This document shows positions 7,693 through 14,179 of a stretch of DNA of 30,891 nucleotides, in pieces; the first letter of the stretch is position 1, and every line of letters starts with the position of its first letter. A program made the position numbers and the translations under genes. The notes beneath the pieces were generated by a model that saw nothing but the letters and a program-made list of their open reading frames with translations, had not been told where the DNA came from and ran no database searches. Where the stretch lies: contig JBBEDS010000007.1 of the NCBI GenBank assembly GCA_040881175.1, positions 1-30,891 on the forward strand, given 5' to 3'. Origin of the DNA: JBBEDS01 sp040881175. Its GTDB lineage: Bacteria > Patescibacteriota > Minisyncoccia > 2-02-FULL-40-12 > IGHO2-01-FULL-4-A.

Positions 7693-7726
7693 TTAAAAAC
7701 AAAAGGTGGTGCTATTCGCACCACCT
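7693..7726 (-). terminator. terminator of the 129-aa secreted orphan
   Basis: A 9-bp perfect stem (7704-7712 with 7718-7726), followed on the minus strand by a T-rich tract. The last codons and the stop (7712-7714) of the gene form part of the stem and loop. Confidence 0.88.
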
Positions 7727-8101
7727 GGAGAGCTCCTTGTCGGTAAGAAGATCAAATATGTCCGCGGCCTTACACGCACCCGACAATCTTTCGGATGTCT
7801 GGATTTTGTAGAAAGCAAGACCGTTGAGTTTCTGTAGTTTGTTCTTGACGTTGTCGGTTTCCAAGTCATAGTTGTTACCCATGAATTGCTGGTAGCTATC
7901 CTCGGCAAGCTTGGCCTCTGAATGCAGCCGCTCGAGCACGTTGTTGACCATAGGCGAGATGAATACCTTTTCTTCAGCAGATATTACTCCGGAAACCCCG
8001 AAGTATTTACGGCAATCCAATTCTGCTAAAAGACCCACGGCCAGGGCTGCTCCCATGAAGCAGACCCCTACTATGACAATAACAGCTATTAAGGCCTTCA
8101 T
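7712..8101 (-). CDS. secreted or membrane-anchored hypothetical protein, 129 aa
   Basis: Residues 3-26 form one strongly hydrophobic segment, a membrane anchor or signal peptide. The remaining roughly 100 residues are polar and helical, with three cysteines (in LDC, GAC and RWC) that could form disulphides outside the cell. The family is not recognised. The unit has its own promoter (TTGACA-N17-TACTCT), a GGGAGGT Shine-Dalgarno 6 nt before the ATG, and a terminator overlapping the last codons. It is divergent from the putative graspetide precursor gene, and their promoter regions adjoin. A role linked to that peptide is possible but unsupported by sequence. Confidence 0.8.
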   Translation of the reverse strand: MKALIAVIVIVGVCFMGAALAVGLLAELDCRKYFGVSGVISAEEKVFISPMVNNVLERLHSEAKLAEDSYQQFMGNNYDLETDNVKNKLQKLNGLAFYKIQTSERLSGACKAADIFDLLTDKELSRWCE

Positions 8102-8135
8102 TGACTACCTCCCAGTGTGTAAAGTTGCTGGGCAT

Positions 8136-8164
8136 AGAGTAACTTGAAACATTGATTATGTCAA
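8136..8164 (-). promoter_or_regulatory. promoter of the 129-aa orphan
   Basis: On the minus strand, a consensus TTGACA (8164-8159), 17-nt spacer and TACTCT (8141-8136). The leader of about 28 nt contains the Shine-Dalgarno. Confidence 0.7.
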
Positions 8165-8171
8165 TTTATCC

Positions 8172-8200
8172 TTGACACCCTGCAGTTTTTATAATACTTT
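8172..8200 (+). promoter_or_regulatory. promoter of the putative graspetide precursor
   Basis: A consensus TTGACA (8172-8177), 17-nt spacer and TACTTT (8195-8200). A TATAAT at 8190-8195 has no good -35 partner at 17 nt. Transcription would start near 8207, inside the CACTAG/CTAGTG element, so a regulator bound there could block initiation. Confidence 0.5.
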
Positions 8201-8203
8201 AAT

Positions 8204-8226
8204 CACTAGCACATCTAGTGCACTAG
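8204..8226. promoter_or_regulatory. palindromic operator-like element
   Basis: Three CACTAG/CTAGTG half-sites: CACTAG 8204-8209, CTAGTG 8215-8220 and CACTAG 8221-8226. The last two fuse into a perfect 12-bp palindrome, CTAGTGCACTAG. It lies between the predicted transcription start and the ATG at 8236, overlaps the TAGGAG Shine-Dalgarno, and could act at DNA or mRNA level. No regulator gene is visible nearby. Confidence 0.55.
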
Positions 8227-8235
8227 GAGTACGCA

Positions 8236-8442
8236 ATGCTACAGCAACACACACGCGGTAGCGAGGCAGTACCCATGTCCGTTATCCGGCCTAGTTCTGA
8301 GGTGGTGAGCGAGGAGGCTAAATTGCCATTTTTGCTAGCCTTCAGCGAGCCTCTCGACTCGGCGGTTGGCGAACGCGTCGTCAGTCAGAAGTATCACTGT
8401 GAAGTGGACACCTACGACTACGGTAGCAGTGATACGATCTGA
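8236..8442 (+). CDS. putative graspetide (microviridin-like) precursor peptide, 68 aa
   Basis: A short peptide gene with a promoter, a TAGGAG Shine-Dalgarno 6 nt before the ATG and its own terminator. Residues 31-38 read PFLLAFSE, resembling the microviridin leader helix PFFARFLE that docks on the ATP-grasp ligase. The C-terminal part (50-68) is rich in Ser/Thr/Tyr/Lys and Asp/Glu, as expected for a core joined by side-chain esters or amides. SQKYHCEVDT (50-59) aligns without gaps to cores such as TRKYPSDWEE, with Ser for Thr, Lys kept, Cys for Ser, Glu for Asp and Asp for Glu. An MvdC/MvdD-like ligase lies one gene downstream. The role is inferred; the peptide is too short for certainty and a chance match is possible. 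Confidence 0.6.
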   Translation: MLQQHTRGSEAVPMSVIRPSSEVVSEEAKLPFLLAFSEPLDSAVGERVVSQKYHCEVDTYDYGSSDTI

Positions 8443-8466
8443 GCAAGACGGCGGCCTCGACTACCC

Positions 8467-8506
8467 GGGCTGCGGCTTCTTCCAAGAGCCGTGGCCCATT
8501 TTATTT
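8467..8506 (+). terminator. terminator of the putative precursor gene
   Basis: A 12-bp GC-rich stem with a few G.T pairs (8467-8478 with 8486-8497) and a 7-nt loop, followed by ATTTTATTT. It makes the peptide gene a monocistronic unit, or an attenuated first gene if read-through supplies the genes behind it. Confidence 0.65.
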
Positions 8507-8509
8507 ATC

Positions 8510-8887
8510 ATGAAAAAAGAAAATAATATCAAAAATTTAATAAAAACTTTATTTGAGCAGGATCAATTTGATCGTAAGCAATTTAAATTAGGCAAATTGA
8601 GCCTTACCGTTTTAAAGATTAACGACAGGAAGAGAAGAAAAGAAATGGAAGATTCACTTTCGGTATTTGGGCAGCAGCTTGATGGAGAATCTTTTTTCTA
8701 CTCTGCCATCCCGTTCTTACATAGTGAAGACTTGAAAGACCTAAATATGTCACTGACTCTGGCACAAGAAAGTCTAAACCTAGGTTACGAAAGAGCCGAG
8801 GCTTTAATTAAGGCGGCAGAAGATAAGATTCTGATAGCGAAGGGCAAACCTCAAAAGCACGGCACGCAGACTAAAGTGAAAAACTAG
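8510..8887 (+). CDS. hypothetical protein between the precursor and the ATP-grasp gene
   Basis: A 125-residue soluble, lysine-rich and mostly helical protein. The frame is open back to 8366, but that part overlaps the peptide gene and its terminator, so the ATG at 8510 is preferred. No good Shine-Dalgarno or clear -10 box was found, so the start is uncertain. The last third contains an ESLNLGYERAEALIKAAEDKI helix. No RiPP recognition element, transporter or protease motif is visible. The position suggests a possible link to the peptide pathway, but nothing in the sequence proves it. Confidence 0.6.
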   Translation: MKKENNIKNLIKTLFEQDQFDRKQFKLGKLSLTVLKINDRKRRKEMEDSLSVFGQQLDGESFFYSAIPFLHSEDLKDLNMSLTLAQESLNLGYERAEALIKAAEDKILIAKGKPQKHGTQTKVKN

Positions 8888-8976
8888 TAGTCCGTGCGTC
8901 ACAAATATTGACTTTAATTTATTATATGTCACTGTATTTAGAATACTAGAGAACATTAAAAACAAGGAGGCTAACC

Positions 8977-9954
8977 GTGATTTTGATTGTTGGCTTTGAA
9001 AGAGATGTGCATAGCCTAGCTCTTAAAGATATGTTGCAGAGTAAAGGTGAGGAGTCACTAATAGTAGATTTTAGTGATTTTCCGTCTCGGATGGAAATTG
9101 GCTTCGCTCAAGTTAATGGTTGCATAAAAACCGTTCTTACATATAAAGACCGCAAGATCAACTTTGATAATGTAAGGAGCATTTTCTTTAGGAGGCCTAA
9201 AGAGCCTAATGTCGAGTTTGTCGAAGATCCTGAGGTTAGGGAATACATTATGAGAGAGTCCGATCTTTTTTTGGACTCATTGCCTAATATAACCAAGTGC
9301 CACTGGGTGAGCAGGCCTGATGCCATAAGAGTGTCATCTAGAAAGCCTTACCAACTAGTTGCGGCCTTGGGTGCCGGCCTGGATATACCGAGCTCAGTAA
9401 TTGGGAACAGTGTGGTTTGTCTGAGAAACTTCATGATCACTTTAGGGTCATGTAAATCACTCGCATCCAAGCCAGTTAACAGGCCCCTATCTAGAATTTC
9501 AGAAAATGGGACAGCTACCACATTCTTTACTCAAAAATTAAAAGCCGAAGAGATTCACCCAGGCATTGACAGGGTAAAGGCGTGTCCACTAATTTTCCAA
9601 GAGTATGTAGAGAAAGACTTTGAATTGCGAATCACTGTGGTAAGAGGCGAGGTTTTCGCTTGTGCTATTTATTCTCAGGCTAATGAGAAGACTAGGGTGG
9701 ATTGGAGACATTACGATATTCCGAATACACCTCATAAACAGTACGAACTCCCGCTAAATGTTAAAGAAAAGTGTATAAAATTAGTCGAAGCCCTTGGTTT
9801 AGAGTTTGGCTGCATAGACATGATAGTTACACCTGACGGTAGATTTGTATTCTTAGAGATCAACCCTATAGGGCAATGGCTATGGATAGAGGAACTTACT
9901 AAAATGCCGATTACGGAGTCTTTGGCTGATTTGTTGTTAGACCAAGACTCGTAG
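8977..9954 (+). CDS. ATP-grasp peptide ligase, MvdC/MvdD (graspetide synthetase) type
   Basis: A 325-residue protein, the size of microviridin-type ligases, which use ATP to form esters or amides between side chains of a precursor peptide. The pre-ATP-grasp part has FFRRP (70-74), a family-typical motif. In the ATP-grasp core are QEYVEKDFELRIT (208-220), a DWR triplet (242-244), and C-terminal CIDMIVTPDGRF (279-290) and FLEINPIGQW (292-301). D281, E294 and N296 are the expected metal/ATP ligands. The GTG start is fixed by AAGGAGG 6 nt upstream, and a terminator follows the stop. A general ATP-grasp ligase is certain; the graspetide branch is well supported by DWR, FRRP and the overall length. 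Only one ligase is present, whereas microviridin clusters have two. Confidence 0.85.
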   Translation: MILIVGFERDVHSLALKDMLQSKGEESLIVDFSDFPSRMEIGFAQVNGCIKTVLTYKDRKINFDNVRSIFFRRPKEPNVEFVEDPEVREYIMRESDLFLDSLPNITKCHWVSRPDAIRVSSRKPYQLVAALGAGLDIPSSVIGNSVVCLRNFMITLGSCKSLASKPVNRPLSRISENGTATTFFTQKLKAEEIHPGIDRVKACPLIFQEYVEKDFELRITVVRGEVFACAIYSQANEKTRVDWRHYDIPNTPHKQYELPLNVKEKCIKLVEALGLEFGCIDMIVTPDGRFVFLEINPIGQWLWIEELTKMPITESLADLLLDQDS

Positions 9955-9956
9955 AT

Positions 9957-9980
9957 ACGGGCGCGAAAGCGCCCGTTTTT
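9957..9980 (+). terminator. terminator of the ATP-grasp gene
   Basis: ACGGGCGC, a GAAA tetraloop and GCGCCCGT, followed by T5. It separates the peptide island from the heat-shock operon. Confidence 0.93.
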
Positions 9981-9988
9981 GATATCTC

Positions 9989-10024
9989 TGGCACTCTTGA
10001 CCTTAGAGTGCCAACCTGTATAAT
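9989..10024 (+). promoter_or_regulatory. CIRCE operator and promoter of hrcA-grpE-dnaK
   Basis: TGGCACTC-N9-GAGTGCCA (9989-10013) matches the CIRCE element (TTAGCACTC-N9-GAGTGCTAA) bound by HrcA, with the T-A to G-C changes compensated in both arms. The 9-nt spacer itself contains the -35 box TTGACC (9997-10002). After 16 nt the -10 box TATAAT follows (10019-10024), 8 nt before the ATG. Bound HrcA would sit on the -35 and autoregulate the operon. Confidence 0.9.
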
Positions 10025-10032
10025 AGAAATAA

Positions 10033-10767
10033 ATGATAACGCCCAGACAGGAGGCGCTCATTGCCTCAATAATCCAAGAGTTCATAGAAACCGCCGAACC
10101 GGTCAGTTCAAAATATTTGGAAGAGACGGGTTTTTTCGGTTTAAGCTCGGCAACGATCAGGGCGGAGATGAATGAGCTTGAGGACCAGGGCTATCTGATG
10201 CATTTACATACCTCAGGTGGCAGGGTACCGACAGACAAAGCTTACAGATATCTAGTAGACAATTTGATGGCTGATCAAGGACTCGGGCTCGCTGCTGAGT
10301 TAAAAAGAAAAGTGCAGAGCGGTTTGACTGGTCTGGGAAGCGACCCGAGGGATATTAACAAGAGGGTGGCCCATCTTCTTTCGAATATTTCGGAGAACCT
10401 GGTTGTCGCGGGAATTGCCGAACAGGATGATTTTTACAAATTTGGTCTTTCCAGTCTTTTCGAAATGCCGGAGTTCAGAGAATTCAACAAGGTATTTCAG
10501 CTGACGAGTTTTTTTGAAGAATTTGAGAATATGTTTAACCATTTGGAGAGAGAGTTGCTGGGAGAAGAAATGAGGATATTCATAGGCAAAGAAAGTCCAT
10601 TTGAAAATATTAGAGAGGAAACAGTGATATTTGCCAGATATAATTTACCAGACAATTGTATCGGATCTCTGACATTAATAGGGCCAACCAGAATGGATTA
10701 TGGGAAAAATATCGGGTTAATAAAATATACGACAGAAGAATTAAATAAATTAGCTAAGAAAACGTAA
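10033..10767 (+). CDS. hrcA: heat-inducible transcription repressor HrcA, short form
   Basis: HrcA represses chaperone genes through CIRCE and is itself titrated by the state of the chaperones. The N-terminal winged helix is clear: RQEALIASIIQEFIETAEPVSSKYL, then SSATIRAEMNELEDQGYL and HTSGGRVPTDKAYRYLVD. The C-terminal domain ends with the GPTRMDYGKNIGLI signature. At 244 residues it is about 100 shorter than typical HrcA (around 340), with the middle of the GAF-like/dimerisation region reduced, yet both ends are intact and no frameshift is seen. This is a compact form rather than a fragment. The CIRCE directly upstream and grpE one base after the stop support the call. Confidence 0.93.
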   Translation: MITPRQEALIASIIQEFIETAEPVSSKYLEETGFFGLSSATIRAEMNELEDQGYLMHLHTSGGRVPTDKAYRYLVDNLMADQGLGLAAELKRKVQSGLTGLGSDPRDINKRVAHLLSNISENLVVAGIAEQDDFYKFGLSSLFEMPEFREFNKVFQLTSFFEEFENMFNHLERELLGEEMRIFIGKESPFENIREETVIFARYNLPDNCIGSLTLIGPTRMDYGKNIGLIKYTTEELNKLAKKT

Positions 10768-10768
10768 A

Positions 10769-11251
10769 ATGGAAAAACAAAAACCACAAAAACAGAATAA
10801 AGAGTTAGAAGATTGTAAAAAACAGACCGAGGAATATCTAAACGGATGGAAGCGAGCTCAGGCAGACTTCATAAACTACAAGAATTCAGAGGGTCAAAGA
10901 ATGGAGGAATTCGCTAAGTTTGCTAACGAAGGACTAATGGCGGGACTGATAGAACTTGCTGATGAAGCAGATCTTGCCTGGCAGCATATGCCGGAAGATG
11001 TAAAGAAGGATAACCAGGATTGGGTGAGCGGAGCAAGCGAGGTAAGAAAAAAATTCTACGAATTCCTGGAGAAGCAAGGTTTGGAGAAGATTAAAACAGT
11101 AGGCGAGGATTTCAATCCATTAATGCATGAATCTGTCGGTGAGGTGCCGGCTGAAAACACCGATTCCGGTAAGGTGGTCGAAGAGGTCCGGAGTGGATAT
11201 ACTCTGCACGGCAAAGTAGTAAGGCCGGCCAGAGTAAAAATATCCAAATAA
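10769..11251 (+). CDS. grpE: nucleotide exchange factor GrpE
   Basis: GrpE releases ADP from DnaK. The 160 residues contain an N-terminal coiled coil with the family pattern EEYLNGWKRAQADFINYKN (37-55 region), a central four-helix part, and the beta domain with FNPLMHESVGEVP and the tail SGYTLHGKVVRPARVKIS. The start codon follows the hrcA stop by one base, and dnaK begins 30 bases after its stop. It is transcribed from the CIRCE promoter. Confidence 0.96.
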   Translation: MEKQKPQKQNKELEDCKKQTEEYLNGWKRAQADFINYKNSEGQRMEEFAKFANEGLMAGLIELADEADLAWQHMPEDVKKDNQDWVSGASEVRKKFYEFLEKQGLEKIKTVGEDFNPLMHESVGEVPAENTDSGKVVEEVRSGYTLHGKVVRPARVKISK

Positions 11252-11281
11252 CTTTAATAAATATTAATTAACTAAAAAATT

Positions 11282-13162
11282 ATGGCAAAAATATTAGGTA
11301 TAGATTTAGGAACAACAAATTCGGCCATGGCCGTCGTTGAAGTCGGCCAGCCGAGAGTATTAGAGAATAAAGAGGGCATGAGAACCACGCCTTCAATAGT
11401 TGCATTGGGAAAGAACGGTGAAAGATATGTCGGTGTCACTGCAAAAAGACAGTCGGTAACCAATCCAACCAATACTATATTCTCTGCAAAGCGTTTGATC
11501 GGACGCAGATTTTCAGATGCTGAGGTCCAGCAGGATAAAGGTTCGTTGCCTTACGAGATACGAGAAGGCTCCAACGGAGACGTTGAAGTAAAGATGGGCG
11601 ATAAATGGTACAAACCCGCTGAGATTTCAGCGATGGTATTGCAGAAGATGAAGGCTGATGCCGAAGATAAGATTGGAGAGAAGATTACAGACGCCATTAT
11701 CACTGTTCCTGCATATTTCGATGATTCGCAGAGAAAAGCAACTAAAGATGCGGGAGAGATCGCTGGCTTGAATGTAAAGAGAGTTGTTAATGAGCCTACT
11801 GCCGCTGCTTTAGCATACGGTTTTGACAAGAAGAAAAATGAACAGATTGTAGTCTATGACTTCGGAGGCGGAACTTTCGACGTTTCAGTTCTTGAGGTAT
11901 CAGAAGATACGATTGAAGTAAAAAGCACGGGTGGCGATACCCACTTGGGGGGCGATGATATAGATCAGCGCATCATCCAGCATTTAGCCGAAGAATTTAA
12001 GAAAGACCAGGGTGTCGATGTAACTAAAGACCAGCTTGCTATACAGAGATTGAAAGATGCTGCAGAGAAAGCTAAGCACGAACTTTCAAGCACAACTCAG
12101 ACTGAGGTAAATATACCGTTCTTGACTGCCGATGCTTCTGGTCCCAAGCATTTCAGTATGACCTTCACAAGAGCCAAGTTGGAAGATCTGGTTAAAGACT
12201 TTATTGATAAGTCCATCGAATTAACTAGGAAAACGGTTGAAGAAGCTGGATTCAAAATATCAGATATTGATGAAGTAATTCTGGTCGGAGGCCAGACAAG
12301 AATGCCAGCCATATCTAATGCCGTTAAAACACTTTTTGGCAAGGAGCCCCACAAAGATATTAATCCTGATGAGGTTGTAGCTATAGGAGCTGCAATCCAG
12401 GGAGGTATCATGCAAGGAGATATCAGAGATGTTTTACTTTTAGACGTAACTCCGCTTTCTTTAGGTATTGAAACTCTAGGTGGTGTCATGACTAAAATGA
12501 TAGAAAAGAATACAACCGTTCCTGCATCAAAGACCCAGGTCTTCTCAACAGCGGCTGACAACCAACCATCAGTTGAGATACATGTTTTACAGGGAGAAAG
12601 GTCTATGTCTGTGGACAATAAGACTCTAGGTAAATTTATCCTCGATGGCATACCGCCTGCGCCTCGTGGCGTACCACAAGTTGAAGTTTCATTCGACATT
12701 GATGCCAATGGAATACTCAATGTAAAAGCTAAAGATAAAGGAACTGGAAAAGAACAATCTATTAAGATTGAGGGATCCTCTGGCTTAACGGATGGAGAGA
12801 AGAAGCGAATGACTGCTGAGGCAGAACAATTTGCAGCCGATGATGCCAAGAAGAAAGAGCTAGTCGAAGCACGCAATCTGGCCGAGTCCCTGGTCTACAG
12901 TTCAGAAAAATCGCTGAAAGACGCCGGAGATAAGGTGTCTGCTGATGACAAGAAAGGAATCGAAGAGAAGATCGAGACTCTGAGAAAAGCAAAAGACAGC
13001 GATAGCCTTGATGAGATTAAAAAAGCTACTGAAGAACTATCCCAGGCAATTCAGAAGATAGGGCAAGCTATGTATGGTTCTGCTGATCAGTCTAAGGAGC
13101 AGCCCCAAGAAGCTAAAGCAGAAGAAAAGAAGGAAGAGGAAAAAGAAGAGGAGAAGAAGTAA
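11282..13162 (+). CDS. dnaK: chaperone DnaK (Hsp70)
   Basis: An ATP-dependent chaperone working with DnaJ and GrpE. The 626 residues are complete: nucleotide-binding domain with GIDLGTTNS (5-13), the VYDFGGGTFDVS phosphate loop and the VGGQTRMP motif, the linker DVLLLDVTPLSLGIET, then substrate-binding beta domain and helical lid. The C-terminus is a low-complexity Lys/Glu tail (EEKKEEEKEEEKK) instead of an EEVD-like end. Third gene of the CIRCE operon; dnaJ is a separate unit about 1 kb downstream. Confidence 0.98.
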   Translation: MAKILGIDLGTTNSAMAVVEVGQPRVLENKEGMRTTPSIVALGKNGERYVGVTAKRQSVTNPTNTIFSAKRLIGRRFSDAEVQQDKGSLPYEIREGSNGDVEVKMGDKWYKPAEISAMVLQKMKADAEDKIGEKITDAIITVPAYFDDSQRKATKDAGEIAGLNVKRVVNEPTAAALAYGFDKKKNEQIVVYDFGGGTFDVSVLEVSEDTIEVKSTGGDTHLGGDDIDQRIIQHLAEEFKKDQGVDVTKDQLAIQRLKDAAEKAKHELSSTTQTEVNIPFLTADASGPKHFSMTFTRAKLEDLVKDFIDKSIELTRKTVEEAGFKISDIDEVILVGGQTRMPAISNAVKTLFGKEPHKDINPDEVVAIGAAIQGGIMQGDIRDVLLLDVTPLSLGIETLGGVMTKMIEKNTTVPASKTQVFSTAADNQPSVEIHVLQGERSMSVDNKTLGKFILDGIPPAPRGVPQVEVSFDIDANGILNVKAKDKGTGKEQSIKIEGSSGLTDGEKKRMTAEAEQFAADDAKKKELVEARNLAESLVYSSEKSLKDAGDKVSADDKKGIEEKIETLRKAKDSDSLDEIKKATEELSQAIQKIGQAMYGSADQSKEQPQEAKAEEKKEEEKEEEKK

Positions 13163-13185
13163 TTGTTTAAAAAACGATAAAGCGT

Positions 13186-13191
13186 TACAAT
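13186..13191 (+). promoter_or_regulatory. -10 box of the 262-aa membrane protein gene
   Basis: TACAAT followed after 7 nt by a GTG start, in the leaderless arrangement. A small dyad, ACAATT/AATTGT, overlaps both the -10 and the start codon. Confidence 0.45.
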
Positions 13192-13198
13192 TTTAATT

Positions 13199-13987
13199 GT
13201 GTATAAAAGATTAGCGCTTATCATCATTGTTGGAATAGCCTCGATCATATTCTGGTCCTGGGTTGGTCCGTGGGTTGCGAGTCCTACTAAATTTGCTCAA
13301 GAGAGTGTATGGTTAAAACCCCTCTTATCTCTTGGTGTACTTACTGCACTCTTGGGGCTGGCATTTATGCTCCTAAAAAATATACTCTGGAGGATCGTAG
13401 CTTCAGTTATTACTGGCTTGCCATTCTTCGTAATCTTTGGATTCAATAAATTCTATTTGCTGGCATTCGGCTCACTGATATTGTTGCACCTCTATGCTAT
13501 GAAGAATATCAGAGCAGAGGTAGAGCAAAGAACCGAGATCGATATCAGAATAATAATGAGGAGGGGATTAGGCATGGTGATCATGCCGATTCTGATTATG
13601 GTTTCATTCGCCTTTTTCTTCAGTCCAAATGTGCAGGCAAGTGCTAAGGATAATCAATTACCGCCTACATTTAAGCAGGTCATACGAACGGTGATGGCGG
13701 GATTCCTAGGAGGCGAACTTGAAGAATTGCCCCCAGAAGAAAGAGAACAAACCGAGACGGCAATAGTCGAGGAGGTATTTAATAGGTTTAATGACTTTTT
13801 AGGACCATATTTCAAGTACTTCCCACCAATATTAGCTTTCGGTCTATTCTTAATACTCCAGGGTTTGAGCATAGCCTTTGTCTGGCTTGGGGTAGGTATC
13901 TCAGCCCTGCTCTTTCTCGTATTAAAAAGATCCGGATTAGTCCGGATCGAGCTAGTCAGGAAAGACGCCGAAAAATTGCAGTTTTAA
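13199..13987 (+). CDS. hypothetical membrane protein between dnaK and dnaJ
   Basis: A 262-residue protein with about six hydrophobic segments (near residues 5-27, 43-62, 64-82, 85-99, 125-147 and 200-240). An acidic loop, GGELEELPPEEREQTETAIVEE, lies around 167-188. The family is not recognised. The start is a GTG with no Shine-Dalgarno but a -10 box 7 nt upstream. The 3' end carries, on the other strand, the terminator of a mini-gene. Its place in the chaperone cluster hints at membrane-protein quality control, but no motif supports that. Confidence 0.8.
   Translation: MYKRLALIIIVGIASIIFWSWVGPWVASPTKFAQESVWLKPLLSLGVLTALLGLAFMLLKNILWRIVASVITGLPFFVIFGFNKFYLLAFGSLILLHLYAMKNIRAEVEQRTEIDIRIIMRRGLGMVIMPILIMVSFAFFFSPNVQASAKDNQLPPTFKQVIRTVMAGFLGGELEELPPEEREQTETAIVEEVFNRFNDFLGPYFKYFPPILAFGLFLILQGLSIAFVWLGVGISALLFLVLKRSGLVRIELVRKDAEKLQF
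13924..13948 (-). terminator. antisense terminator inside the 262-aa protein gene
   Basis: An 8-bp perfect stem (13929-13936 with 13941-13948) with a 4-nt loop, followed on the minus strand by T5. It lies 3 bases after the stop of the 54-aa mini-gene (13952-13954) and within plus-strand coding sequence. Confidence 0.8.
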
Positions 13988-14116
13988 TCGGGGCCCGATT
14001 ATTAGAAAAGATTTGGCATCGCTAGGTGGCAGATCATCTTTTTTGGGCCACGGAATAATCATGGTGGTGATGTTAATATCTACTTCTTTCGGCACACTCA
14101 TGTTCTCCTGAGACAT
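13952..14116 (-). CDS. nested antisense mini-gene, 54 aa
   Basis: A short minus-strand gene between the 262-aa membrane protein gene and dnaJ, both on the plus strand. The ATG at 14116 is preferred over an upstream in-frame ATG because GGAG lies 5 nt before it. The peptide has no signal or membrane segment, and contains IIPWPKKDDLPPSDAKSFLI; the family is unknown. A full transcription unit supports it: promoter TTGACA-N16-TATGAT (14179-14152), Shine-Dalgarno, and a terminator right after the stop. The last 12 codons overlap the convergent neighbour. Without these signals a 54-aa frame would not be called. Confidence 0.62.
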   Translation of the reverse strand: MSQENMSVPKEVDINITTMIIPWPKKDDLPPSDAKSFLIIGPRLKLQFFGVFPD

Positions 14117-14151
14117 TTTTTCTCCATTTTCAAGCAGCAAAGTATGTGTTA

Positions 14152-14179
14152 ATCATATATTACTAATTACTCATGTCAA
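14152..14179 (-). promoter_or_regulatory. minus-strand promoter overlapping the dnaJ start
   Basis: TTGACA (14179-14174), 16-nt spacer, TATGAT (14157-14152). The -35 box overlaps the dnaJ ATG (14173-14175), so the two divergent units should compete sterically. Confidence 0.65.

Noticed and set aside
8366..8509. N-terminal extension of the 125-aa hypothetical protein
   Set aside because: It would overlap the putative peptide gene and its terminator hairpin, and the composition changes sharply at the ATG at 8510.
12097..12876. 259-codon open frame on the minus strand
   Set aside because: It lies wholly inside dnaK on the opposite strand; composition is that of a codon shadow and there is no promoter or Shine-Dalgarno of its own.
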